IMG/VR virus record: IMGVR_UViG_3300020197_000058
Location: 1 to 39,420 of that record
DNA: 39,420 nt
Reading direction: 5' to 3' (one strand)
Source: a virus
The translations under genes and the position numbers were made by a program. The notes under the pieces are model-generated. The model ran no database searches, had not been told where the DNA came from, and worked only from the letters and a program-made list of their open reading frames with translations. Below, in pieces: positions 27,535-35,916 of this stretch (within the stretch, counting starts at the first letter, position 1; the number at the start of each line of letters is the position of its first letter).

Positions 27535-28375
27535 TGCTTTGGGAACAATGGGACGTTTGGGAAATCAAATGTTTCAACATGCAGCAATTAAAGGTATTGC
27601 TCGGCATAAAGGTTATCAATATTGTATTCCTCCTAAAAATCCTGAAGTTCAAATTGATAATTATGGATTGCTTGATGCATTTGAAATGAAGAATGTAGAT
27701 GTCGTCAAGTTTTGTTACAACTTTATTCCTGTTCAGGAATCATTTTTTCATTTTGATCAAAACTTATTTGATAACTGCTTAGACAATACAAATGTTGCAG
27801 GATTTTTTCAGACTGAAAAGTATTTTAAACATGTTGAAAATGAAGTGAGAGAAGATTATCAATTTAAGAAGGAATGGTTAGAACCCTGCCAAGAGTTCAT
27901 GAAGCAGTTTGAGGGGCAGGAGGTTGCATTCCTCCATGTTCGTAGAGGAGATCCTAATCTTACAGACAAGCGTGGATTCAAATGGGCTTATGTGAATTGT
28001 TCGGATCAACATCCGGTGCAACCACTGGAATACTATGAAGAAGCGATTAAACATTTTCCAGAAGACATGCCTATTCTTGTTTTTTCTGATTCAATTGATT
28101 GGTGTAAAGAACAAGAATTTTTTCAACCAGATCGGTTTATGTTTTCAGAATCAGAAGATAAGTATGATGATGGTGCATTAGTCCCTTATGTTGATCTATG
28201 TTTAATGTCTCTTTGTGATCATGCTATTATTGCTAATAGTTCTATGAGTTGGTGGGGTGCTTGGTTAATCAATAACCCTAATAAAAAAGTGATTGCACCA
28301 AAACGATGGTTTGGACCAGCATACTCATTTCATAATACAAAAGATCTTTATTGTGATGATTGGGTTGTTTTATGA
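27521..28375 (+). CDS. Glycosyltransferase family 11 (alpha-1,2-fucosyltransferase-like)
   Basis: A 284-residue enzyme. The start holds MGRLGNQMFQHAAIKGIA, the GT11 N-terminal motif. FLHVRRGDPN near 142 is the GDP-binding HxRRxD motif. The C-terminal set PILVFSDSIDWC, CDHAIIANSSMSWWGAWL and KKVIAPKRWFGP is also typical of GT11. GT11 enzymes add L-fucose in alpha-1,2 linkage to galactose from GDP-L-fucose. Some fucosyltransferases accept GDP-L-galactose. Its stop overlaps the GT6 start (ATGA). Confidence 0.92.
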   Translation: MIGFDALGTMGRLGNQMFQHAAIKGIARHKGYQYCIPPKNPEVQIDNYGLLDAFEMKNVDVVKFCYNFIPVQESFFHFDQNLFDNCLDNTNVAGFFQTEKYFKHVENEVREDYQFKKEWLEPCQEFMKQFEGQEVAFLHVRRGDPNLTDKRGFKWAYVNCSDQHPVQPLEYYEEAIKHFPEDMPILVFSDSIDWCKEQEFFQPDRFMFSESEDKYDDGALVPYVDLCLMSLCDHAIIANSSMSWWGAWLINNPNKKVIAPKRWFGPAYSFHNTKDLYCDDWVVL

Positions 28376-29088
28376 GACTGGCAGTTATTTTTATTGGTAC
28401 TGATAGGTATCTTAATTTTTTACCATCTTGGTATGAGTCATGTGAAAAACATTTAGTTGTGTCAGTTGAAAAACAATACTTTGTTTTTACTGATGGTGAA
28501 ATGCAAGACACTCCAAACAATATTAGTGTTTATAAACAGGAGCATCAATCATGGCCATTCATTACCCTTTTAAGATTTGACACTATTCTTAAAGCAAGAG
28601 AGGAACTTGAAGAGTATGACTGGATTCTTTTTATAGATGCTGACATGATGGTAGTTGATACTGTTCGACCTGAAGAAATTTTTACTGATAAAGAATACAT
28701 TGGTGTGCATCATCCTTGCCACTATTTGAAAATGTCTCCGCATAATCAGTTTCCAGGAGCATTTGAAACGAGTGAGTTGTCTCTTGCCGCAATTAAAAAT
28801 GAAGACGAAACATCTGTTTATTATCAAGGATGTGTGTGGGGTGGGAAAGTTCCTCATGTAATTGAAATGATTGAGGAACTTCATAGAAGAATACAAAAGG
28901 ATTTGGAAAAAAATGTGATTGCACAGTGGCATGATGAAAGTCATCTCAATAAATTTTACGCAGAAAATTCTGATAAAGTGAATGTTCTCTCACCATCTTT
29001 TGCTTATCCTGAAGATTTTGCATCTCAATGTAATTTTTCTCCAAAAATTGTTCATCTATCCAAAGATAATTCTAAGTATCATCAATGA
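28372..29088 (+). CDS. Glycosyltransferase family 6 (ABO blood-group / alpha-1,3-galactosyltransferase type)
   Basis: A 238-residue GT-A enzyme starting at ATG 28372. The metal-binding DxD is present as FIDADMMVVD near 87. SVYYQGCVWGGKVPHVIEMI matches the acceptor-site strand of GT6. WHDESHLNKFY near 193 matches the family hallmark WHDESHLNKY of mammalian ABO and alpha-1,3-galactosyltransferases. Most bacterial GT6 enzymes lack the DxD, whereas a GT6 known from Prochlorococcus phage P-SSM2 keeps it, as here. The enzyme would transfer Gal or GalNAc with retention of configuration. Confidence 0.9.
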   Translation: MRLAVIFIGTDRYLNFLPSWYESCEKHLVVSVEKQYFVFTDGEMQDTPNNISVYKQEHQSWPFITLLRFDTILKAREELEEYDWILFIDADMMVVDTVRPEEIFTDKEYIGVHHPCHYLKMSPHNQFPGAFETSELSLAAIKNEDETSVYYQGCVWGGKVPHVIEMIEELHRRIQKDLEKNVIAQWHDESHLNKFYAENSDKVNVLSPSFAYPEDFASQCNFSPKIVHLSKDNSKYHQ

Positions 29089-29930
29089 TTAATTTGAACT
29101 GTGGATTATCAGGATGTAAGATAGAACTGCTCGATGAAAATACAATTCGAAAAATTTCTTCTGGATCCGACTACAATAAAAGATTGTTACGACAATGTGA
29201 TAAACAAATGTTTTTTTCTAAAAAAATTTTAAAAAACATTTATGTCCCATCTGTTTATAACATAAAAAAGGATGATGTATATTCTTTCGACATGGAATAC
29301 GTAACTGGTTATTCTTTTGACCAGTTTTTTTCTTTCTGTAGCATTTCTGATGTAAATTTTGTGATAGAAAGTTTGATTGAATATTTTGATTGTATTTTTG
29401 AATCTTCAAAAATGTATTCTGAAGACGAATCAAAAGAAAAAATCATAAACAAAATTAATTCATTAGAAAATAAAACTCAACATAAAGAATATCTTTCTTT
29501 TTTAAAAGCATCTGTATGTGCAGAAAAACTTGAGATTCCGAAGTCTTTTTGTCATGGAGATTTGACATTTACTAATATTATTTTTAGTAATAAAAGAATC
29601 TATTTAATAGATTTTTTAGACTCATTTTTAGATACACCACTAGTTGATTTTGTTAAATTGAAACAAGATCTCTTTTATTTTTGGAGTCTTAATGTTCAAA
29701 ATATAAAGAACATAAGAATACAGCAAATCTATAAAAAAATTTGGGCAATTCTTTATGATAAGTACAAATGTATTATTGATACTCCTGCTTTTGATATTCT
29801 TGATGCTTTAAATTGTTTAAGAATAGAACCATACTTGACAAACAAACATCAAAGAATTATACTGAATAAGATTATAAAAAGTTCTGAATTATATGAAAAC
29901 ATTAATTGTTCCTATGGCGGGACAATCTAG
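29085..29930 (+). CDS. APH/choline-kinase-fold small-molecule kinase
   Basis: A 281-residue kinase with the Brenner motif CHGDLTFTNIIF near 158-169 (catalytic Asp and metal-binding Asn) and YLIDFLDSF near 178 as the DFG-like aspartate. The N-lobe is short. Relatives phosphorylate aminoglycosides, choline, ethanolamine or sugars. The next gene is a nucleotidyltransferase, so this kinase probably supplies its phosphorylated substrate, as LicA does for LicC or fucokinase for GDP-fucose pyrophosphorylase. The substrate is not predicted. It overlaps the next gene by 38 bases. Confidence 0.82.
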   Translation: MINLNCGLSGCKIELLDENTIRKISSGSDYNKRLLRQCDKQMFFSKKILKNIYVPSVYNIKKDDVYSFDMEYVTGYSFDQFFSFCSISDVNFVIESLIEYFDCIFESSKMYSEDESKEKIINKINSLENKTQHKEYLSFLKASVCAEKLEIPKSFCHGDLTFTNIIFSNKRIYLIDFLDSFLDTPLVDFVKLKQDLFYFWSLNVQNIKNIRIQQIYKKIWAILYDKYKCIIDTPAFDILDALNCLRIEPYLTNKHQRIILNKIIKSSELYENINCSYGGTI

Positions 29931-30951
29931 TAGATTTCCAAATACAAGACCCAAATGGATGTTAACTCATCCAGCAACAAACAGATTTATGGTTACTGAA
30001 TCTCTTGCTGGCATGAATTTAGATTTTTTTGATCAAATTTATTTCGTTTGTTTACAAGATCATGAAGATCGGTACATGTTTATGGACGGATTTGTTCATG
30101 AATTAGAAGAGGTTGGGCTTAAAGAAAAATCGCACATTGCTTTTCTTCCAGAAAAAACACAGTCACAATCAGAAACTGTATATAAATTAATTAAAAATCA
30201 AAACATTGAAGGTTTTGTTTTTATTAAAGATTCAGATGGGTATTTTGAATGCAACCTTAGTTCTCAAAATAATCAAGTTGCCTACTTTGATTTAAATGAT
30301 TTGGATAACATTAATGCAAGAACAAAAAGTTACATTCAATTAGATGTAAATGGAATTGTTACCAATATTGTTGAAAAAAAAGTTATTAGTTCTAATTTTT
30401 GTGTAGGTGGATATGGTTTTGAAGATGCACATGAGTTTTGTGAAACCTATGAAAAACTTCAAAGTATTCCTGGAGAGTGTTATGTGAGTCATGTCATCTA
30501 TGAAATGATGCTCTTTGGTTCGTCATTCTATGGAACAAAAACTAACAACTTTGTTGATTGGGGAACACTGGAAGAATGGAACAAATTTAAAAAAGAACAC
30601 AGATGTCTATTCGTAGACATTGACGGAACTATCGTTACAAATTCTTCAGTTCACTTTCCCCCTTATGTTGGAACTGGAGAACCACTACAAGAAAACATTA
30701 ACTTCTTGAATAGTCTTAGAGATAGTGATAAAGTTGTAATCATTCTTACGACAAGTAGACCAGATAGTATGAGAGCAGCAACGGAAAGAGAAATGAAAAG
30801 AATTGGAATGAGATATGATAATCTTATTATGGGATTACCTCATTGCCAAAGAATTGTCATTAATGATTTTGCAAATAGTAATCCATACCCATCGTGTAGT
30901 GCTATCAATCTTCCCAGAAATTCAAATAATCTTAAGGAGTTTTATCAGTGA
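29893..30951 (+). CDS. Fused nucleotidyltransferase-HAD phosphatase
   Basis: A 352-residue bifunctional protein. Residues 1-230 are a GT-A-type nucleotidyltransferase (LIVPMAGQSSRFPNTRPKWML at the start holds the G-x-x-x-R...PK signature and FIKDSDGYFE near 108 the metal site). Residues 233-345 are a HAD domain with LFVDIDGTIV at 236 (nucleophile Asp and acid Asp), LTTSRPD near 293 and IVINDFANSNPYP near 320. With the kinase before it, it looks like an activated-sugar or activated-alcohol pathway. The HAD part could remove a phosphate, as in heptose activation. Confidence 0.85.
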   Translation: MKTLIVPMAGQSSRFPNTRPKWMLTHPATNRFMVTESLAGMNLDFFDQIYFVCLQDHEDRYMFMDGFVHELEEVGLKEKSHIAFLPEKTQSQSETVYKLIKNQNIEGFVFIKDSDGYFECNLSSQNNQVAYFDLNDLDNINARTKSYIQLDVNGIVTNIVEKKVISSNFCVGGYGFEDAHEFCETYEKLQSIPGECYVSHVIYEMMLFGSSFYGTKTNNFVDWGTLEEWNKFKKEHRCLFVDIDGTIVTNSSVHFPPYVGTGEPLQENINFLNSLRDSDKVVIILTTSRPDSMRAATEREMKRIGMRYDNLIMGLPHCQRIVINDFANSNPYPSCSAINLPRNSNNLKEFYQ

Positions 30952-31940
30952 AAATTTTAATTACAGGTGCTGCGGGTCAAATTGGATCTGGTCTTGCTAA
31001 AAGATTGAAAAGTTCTGATCATGACCTTATTCTTGTTGATAATCTTAGAAATGGATATGTAGATAATCTTTATCGAGATGGAGAAATTGTTGCACCATTC
31101 TATTGTGTGGATGTTTTAAGACCAGATTTTTCTTCTTGGTGTAACGATAATTATGATGCGATAATTCATCTTGCTGCAATCACATCTCTTCCAGATTGTG
31201 AAAGTAATCCGCTGGAAACAATTATGATTAATGTTGCGGGAACTGCTGCTGTTCTGGAGTTCGCTAGAAAGAATAATGTTCCACATGTCATCTTTGCTAG
31301 TACAAGTGCTGTGTATGAAAATACGAATGCTGAAATTTTTACTGAAGAAATGGAGATTAATCCACGACTTTATTATTCTTTGTCAAAGAAAATGGCAGAG
31401 GAAATCGTTCAATCTTATCGTGAAAACTATGGAAGTAAGGTAACTGTTCTTCGTTTCTTTAATGTTTTTGGTCCAGATGGTGATTCCACAAGACCAAATC
31501 CACCACTTCTTAATTTTTTGGTTAGAGAATTTAAGAAAGGAGTTCCTCCAGAATTGAGTGGAGATGGTGAGCAAGTTAGAGATTTTATTCATGTTGATGA
31601 TGTTGTTTCTATGATTGAATTGTGTTTGGATAAAAAACCAAATGATGTTTTTAATGTTTGTACTGGAAAGACAATTAGTGTAAATCAAATGGGTAATTGG
31701 GTTGCTCAAGCACTTAATTGTGAGCACATTGGTCTTGCCTACAAACCAGCACAAGAACTTTGGAGTCGGTATCCAGAAATGTTCGAGGGTGAATATCCAC
31801 TGAGTAAAGAGATCGTTGCCAAAGAAACAACAAGAAAATCTAATGGATCTTATCAAAAAGCAAAAGAAGTTCTTGGGTGGCAACCAAACACAAACATTGA
31901 AAAATTAGTTAAAAAGGTAGCACTGGAGATTAAATTGTGA
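30948..31940 (+). CDS. NAD-dependent epimerase/dehydratase (UDP-glucose 4-epimerase-like SDR)
   Basis: A 330-residue SDR read from a GTG that overlaps the previous stop (GTGA). The NAD site is GAAGQIGSGL near 7. The active site is Ser in FASTSAVYE near 124 and Y-x-x-x-K in YYSLSKKMAEE near 143-148. RFFNVFGPDGD, LSGDGEQVRDFIHVDDV and the closing ALGW-type end (KEVLGWQPNTN) are typical of UDP-sugar 4-epimerases and WcaG-type enzymes. It could make UDP-Gal or UDP-GalNAc for the GT6 enzyme. It overlaps the next gene by four bases. Confidence 0.87.
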   Translation: MKILITGAAGQIGSGLAKRLKSSDHDLILVDNLRNGYVDNLYRDGEIVAPFYCVDVLRPDFSSWCNDNYDAIIHLAAITSLPDCESNPLETIMINVAGTAAVLEFARKNNVPHVIFASTSAVYENTNAEIFTEEMEINPRLYYSLSKKMAEEIVQSYRENYGSKVTVLRFFNVFGPDGDSTRPNPPLLNFLVREFKKGVPPELSGDGEQVRDFIHVDDVVSMIELCLDKKPNDVFNVCTGKTISVNQMGNWVAQALNCEHIGLAYKPAQELWSRYPEMFEGEYPLSKEIVAKETTRKSNGSYQKAKEVLGWQPNTNIEKLVKKVALEIKL

Positions 31941-32695
31941 AAATTGCATTATGTTTGTCGGGTCAACCAAGATTTGTTGAAGAAGTTGCACCTCACATTT
32001 TATCTAATGTATGTGAAGGATATGATGTTGACGTGTTCTGTCATTTTTGGTTTGATGAAAAACTTCAATCAGAACCTTATAAATTTGGAGAGTGTGGTAA
32101 GGGGGATTGGCATAACCAAAGAATTTCTTCCAATGCTGTAGAAACTGCATTAAAAATTTATAAACCTGTTTCATATAAAATTGAATCTAGCAAATCTTTT
32201 TTTGATTCTGCCGTGCCATTTGAACCATCTCTCAAAAGATATTGGTATGGTGCATTAGATGATCCTGATCAAAAGGGATTTCGTGATAGGACGGTTAATA
32301 ATTGTCTTTCATATTTTTATAGTTTGAATGAAGTTAATAAACTTAAAAAAGAGCATGAGTACGCACATGACTTTAAGTATGATTGGGTTGTGAGATGTAG
32401 AACTGATACGATTTTGCATACTAAAATTCCCTTTGAACAACTTGATCCATCTGTAATTAACTTCTCCAATCTTCAGAATCAACCAGATGGAATGATTAAT
32501 GATTGGTTTGATTTTGCTGGATCAAAGGAAATGGATGTTTTCATGAGTGTTTTTCCAGTGTGGCAAGTTGTTCTTGAGAAGTGTATGAGAGAAACAGGAT
32601 CTTGGTGCCATGAACTTATGCACAGAAAAATGGTTGATAGTTTTGGGATAAATACGCAAGGTCATCCAATTATTATTACATTGCCTAGATTCTAA
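31937..32695 (+). CDS. Glycosyltransferase-like protein, copy 1 of a tandem pair
   Basis: A 252-residue protein read from GTG at 31937, starting MKIALCLSGQPRFVEEVAPH. The motif DWVVRCRTDTIL near 150 looks like the DxD region of a GT-A fold, and WCHELMHRKMVDSFGI gives a conserved His-Glu near the end. It shares its first 13 residues and general plan with the gene at 32750. The family, frequent in marine cyanophages, has no known activity. A 54-base gap follows, the only real break in the cluster. Confidence 0.75.
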   Translation: MKIALCLSGQPRFVEEVAPHILSNVCEGYDVDVFCHFWFDEKLQSEPYKFGECGKGDWHNQRISSNAVETALKIYKPVSYKIESSKSFFDSAVPFEPSLKRYWYGALDDPDQKGFRDRTVNNCLSYFYSLNEVNKLKKEHEYAHDFKYDWVVRCRTDTILHTKIPFEQLDPSVINFSNLQNQPDGMINDWFDFAGSKEMDVFMSVFPVWQVVLEKCMRETGSWCHELMHRKMVDSFGINTQGHPIIITLPRF

Positions 32696-32749
32696 TTCCT
32701 TACGATGGGACCAATCTACAAGTAGTATGTTTTACGTTTAAAAAATAAT

Positions 32750-33439
32750 ATGAAAATTGCTCTTTGTTTTGCTGGTCAACCAAGATTTATTGACCGCATG
32801 AACTTTGTTAATCTGGCACAAGAACATCAAGTGGATACTTATGCACACTTCTGGTGGGATGAAAGTTATCGTGGACAGCAATTTGCTTGGAATAGTGAAT
32901 TGAAGTATCCTGAAGATTATGATCCAATTGTGGATTTCACCGAGAGAATGAATCCTAAAAAGATTGTATTTGAAAAGTATCCAGATCTTGATCTGAGTTC
33001 ATTTAAGATGGTCAGTCAAATGGAATTTCCTTTGTCTGAAGAAGTTGTTGGACAGTCAATCTATCGTCAAAAGTGTCAATGGATTTCTGTCAAAAAAAGT
33101 GTTGAATTGGTTGAGGGTGATTATGATCTTGTGATTAGAATGAGAACTGATCTTGAGTTTCCTGAAAGAGTTCCTGTAGAGGAACTTAATGGTGATGGTC
33201 TTTATTTGATGGACGGGTCATTGCAAGCTGGTAGGGGTAGAGAGTATTGTGATTGGTTTTATTGTGGACCCCTACATAGAATGAAGGAGTTTGATGTTCT
33301 AAAAGTTTACGACGAATTTTATAAGAATGGAATTCGTCACATGCATGAATTGATAATTGAAACATTGGCAACTTTACAAATGCCTCATAGTGTATTAGAC
33401 TTGAAGGCATGGATGACCGACCGTAACAAAATTAAATGA
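32750..33439 (+). CDS. Glycosyltransferase-like protein, copy 2 of the tandem pair
   Basis: A 229-residue paralogue of the preceding gene. It begins MKIALCFAGQPRFIDRMNF, has LVIRMRTDLEF near 127 in place of WVVRCRTDTIL, and HMHELIIETLATL near 200 in place of WCHELMHRKMV. The HFWWDESY stretch near 43 matches HFWFDEKL in copy 1. The pair arose by duplication and has diverged strongly. The stop overlaps the next start (ATGA). Confidence 0.75.
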   Translation: MKIALCFAGQPRFIDRMNFVNLAQEHQVDTYAHFWWDESYRGQQFAWNSELKYPEDYDPIVDFTERMNPKKIVFEKYPDLDLSSFKMVSQMEFPLSEEVVGQSIYRQKCQWISVKKSVELVEGDYDLVIRMRTDLEFPERVPVEELNGDGLYLMDGSLQAGRGREYCDWFYCGPLHRMKEFDVLKVYDEFYKNGIRHMHELIIETLATLQMPHSVLDLKAWMTDRNKIK

Positions 33440-34350
33440 AAATTGTAATTTGGGGATATCCTCTTCATACTCACACACATTCATACATTCACAACGGATT
33501 TAAAAAAGGATTTGAATATCTTGGTCATGAAGTTCATTGGTTTCATGATGAAGACTATCCTGAAAATTTTGATTATGATAACTGTGTATTTCTTACAGAG
33601 GGGTTTGCTGATAAAAATATTCCACTCAAAAAAACCAGCACATACTTTGTTCATGTATGTGTAAACCCTCAGAAGTATTTGGGTAATGTTAAAAAATTAA
33701 TTGATGTTCGATACTTACAAGAAAGTATGGACAAAGATAATTATGAGTTTGTTTTGGATCGGTCTAATTGTGAAGTGTTAGATCGAGGAGTTTTGTATGA
33801 TCAAAATTCTGATGATTATGACATCGTTTATGCTGCTTGGGCAACAGATCTTTTACCGCATGAAATTCTTGATGAATGGGTAAACATTGAAAGAGAGAAT
33901 CATTATTACTTTATTGGTAGTGTAAGTGGAACTGGAAGATTTGCAAACGCACAGTTGATACAACAATTTGTTGATTGCTGTGCAGAAAATAACATAGGAT
34001 TTACATACATTGATCCATGGCAGTCTCCAGTCAGTGATGAAGATAATCGTATCATTACTCAAAAAAGTATTTTATCTCCAGATTTTAGAAATGTAACTCA
34101 CAAAAAGTGGGGATACCTTGCTTGTAGATTAGTTAAAAGTATTAGTTATGGTCATTTGGGAATGACAAATTCACCTATTAATGCTAGATTTATTGATGAT
34201 AGTATTATTTGCGAACAGGACATTCGCAAATTGTTTGTGGAGGGTATGAAAAATAAAGATGATAAGAATCTTATTCTTCATCAAATGAATGTGGTTAGGC
34301 AGCATCACACTTATCTTAATCGTATTGAAGGACTTCTTAAATTGGTATGA
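33436..34350 (+). CDS. Probable glycosyltransferase, GT-B-like, family not assigned
   Basis: A 304-residue protein beginning MKIVIWGYPLHTHTHSYIHNG, a Rossmann-like strand and glycine turn. NGFKKGFEYLGHEVHWFHDED fits the first domain of GT-B enzymes. A second domain from about 150 has YYFIGSVSGTGRFAN and, near 225-245, CRLVKSISYGHLGMTNSPIN, where GT-B enzymes hold the nucleotide-sugar loop. No E-x7-E motif is clear. It overlaps both neighbours by four bases. Confidence 0.72.
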   Translation: MKIVIWGYPLHTHTHSYIHNGFKKGFEYLGHEVHWFHDEDYPENFDYDNCVFLTEGFADKNIPLKKTSTYFVHVCVNPQKYLGNVKKLIDVRYLQESMDKDNYEFVLDRSNCEVLDRGVLYDQNSDDYDIVYAAWATDLLPHEILDEWVNIERENHYYFIGSVSGTGRFANAQLIQQFVDCCAENNIGFTYIDPWQSPVSDEDNRIITQKSILSPDFRNVTHKKWGYLACRLVKSISYGHLGMTNSPINARFIDDSIICEQDIRKLFVEGMKNKDDKNLILHQMNVVRQHHTYLNRIEGLLKLV

Positions 34351-35063
34351 CATTATCAGTATTTCATCAGTGCTATAAACAACGTAAAGCAACAACTGAA
34401 GCAATTAGATCATTTAGAGAGTTTTATCCAACAGAGAATTATTTTTTAATTTCTGATGGTGGAGATGATTTTTCTGACATTGCTGCAGAATTTAAGTGTC
34501 ATTATTATCATGACCCAATAAATCTTGGGTATCGTGATCACACACATTCATCTGGAATTTATGGGATGACTAAAGATGAAGTTCTTCTTTGGTTATCAAG
34601 ATTTCGTCTTGCGTGTGAACTTAATAGTACTAAGTACATTTTAATGATGGAGGATGATGTATTAATTAGAGGTAAGATTGAGATGCCAGAAGATACTCAA
34701 TTCTCTGGATTTGGTCTTCCAGGAAATAAATTTCAACCAGAATTTATAAACTATTTGAAATCAAAGTATGATGTGAAGTTTAATGTTGACTACTACGGAA
34801 CTGGTGGTGGAAGTATTTTTAATGCCGAAACTTTTCTAAAAAATTACGATAAAGTTACTCAAATTTTTAGATCTGAATTTGACTTTATTAAAAATAATCT
34901 TTGTGGAAACTTGGGTTGGGTAGATGTTTGGATGCCAGTCTATTATTTTCTTTCTGGTAAAGAATATACTCAAAATCCTAATCTTACAGAAATTCCTCAC
35001 AATCCTGCATGGGAATCTGGAAATCATAGTATTGTTCATCAGTATAAAAAGTTTTATGTCTAA
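34347..35063 (+). CDS. GT-A fold glycosyltransferase, GT2-like
   Basis: A 238-residue enzyme starting MTLSVFHQCYKQRKATTEAI. YFLISDGGDDFS near 38 is the first nucleotide-binding acidic site, and KYILMMEDDVLIRG near 100 gives the D-x-D/E-D-D metal site. YGTGGGSIFNAETFL near 151 resembles the acceptor loop of GT2-type transferases. There is no membrane segment. It overlaps the next gene by eight bases. Confidence 0.78.
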   Translation: MTLSVFHQCYKQRKATTEAIRSFREFYPTENYFLISDGGDDFSDIAAEFKCHYYHDPINLGYRDHTHSSGIYGMTKDEVLLWLSRFRLACELNSTKYILMMEDDVLIRGKIEMPEDTQFSGFGLPGNKFQPEFINYLKSKYDVKFNVDYYGTGGGSIFNAETFLKNYDKVTQIFRSEFDFIKNNLCGNLGWVDVWMPVYYFLSGKEYTQNPNLTEIPHNPAWESGNHSIVHQYKKFYV

Positions 35064-35916
35064 GATCACATTTGGATACATCGTTGGTGGTGCTGATAAG
35101 CACTATAATAATTTACTACGGTCTTTGGAATCATTAGATCGTATTCAACAGTCTCATGAAGTTGTTATTTTGGATGCAGATAGTCGGTTACAAACCGATG
35201 ATATTATGCCAAATGTACGAATTATTCCTTTTCCAGTTGATGAGGAAAGGGGTGGTGGTTGGTTTAAACCACATTATTGGCAAATGAGATATCATTTGAA
35301 TAAGTATCTTGAAACTGATTATTGTTTTTACATGGATACTGATACTGTCATTGTAAATGACCGTGTTGATGAACTTCTTGAAGAAGCAGAAGATGAGTTT
35401 TTGATTTGTAATCATTGGTGGGTTCCTAAACTTCAAGATTATTTGTCGCATGTGAGAGTTAATGTAAGTCTTATTAATCCATTAATAGAAAATGATGAAG
35501 TTTTGAATAGTCCTTATTTTGCATCAGGATTATTTCTTTTTCAAAAAGAAAAGCATGATCACATCTTTGAAACTTTCTTAAATAAATTTGGTAAAGTTTT
35601 TGATAATCTTCCAAATAATGCAAGTCCAGAAGGAATTACAGATGAACTTCTTCTTGCTCTAACTTTACATGATACGGGAAATTATAAAATGACAAATGGT
35701 TCTATGAACCATAGTTCTGAACAAGAACAAATGCCATTAAAATTTGAGAATCAAACCTTTTGGGGTAAAAATCCTCAAGATGATGAGTACAAAAAGGTTT
35801 TTGCATTTCATAATGATCTAGAAGAATTTAATACTCTTTCTTATTTTAGAAAACCTGGGTCTGTGAATGAAGAATTTATGAACAATTTTAAAAAAGTTTG
35901 TTTTGCTGAAAGATGA
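35056..35916 (+). CDS. GT-A fold glycosyltransferase
   Basis: A 286-residue enzyme. The start is ATG 35056, since the longer open frame reads through the end of the previous gene. It begins MSKITFGYIVGGADKHYNNL, has EVVILDADSRL near 36, and YCFYMDTDTVIVND near 92 with the D-x-D metal site. GITDELLLALTLHDTGNYKM near 194 gives a conserved acidic-aromatic end. The layout is that of GT8 or related retaining transferases, but the family is not certain. It overlaps the next start by four bases. Confidence 0.78.
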   Translation: MSKITFGYIVGGADKHYNNLLRSLESLDRIQQSHEVVILDADSRLQTDDIMPNVRIIPFPVDEERGGGWFKPHYWQMRYHLNKYLETDYCFYMDTDTVIVNDRVDELLEEAEDEFLICNHWWVPKLQDYLSHVRVNVSLINPLIENDEVLNSPYFASGLFLFQKEKHDHIFETFLNKFGKVFDNLPNNASPEGITDELLLALTLHDTGNYKMTNGSMNHSSEQEQMPLKFENQTFWGKNPQDDEYKKVFAFHNDLEEFNTLSYFRKPGSVNEEFMNNFKKVCFAER

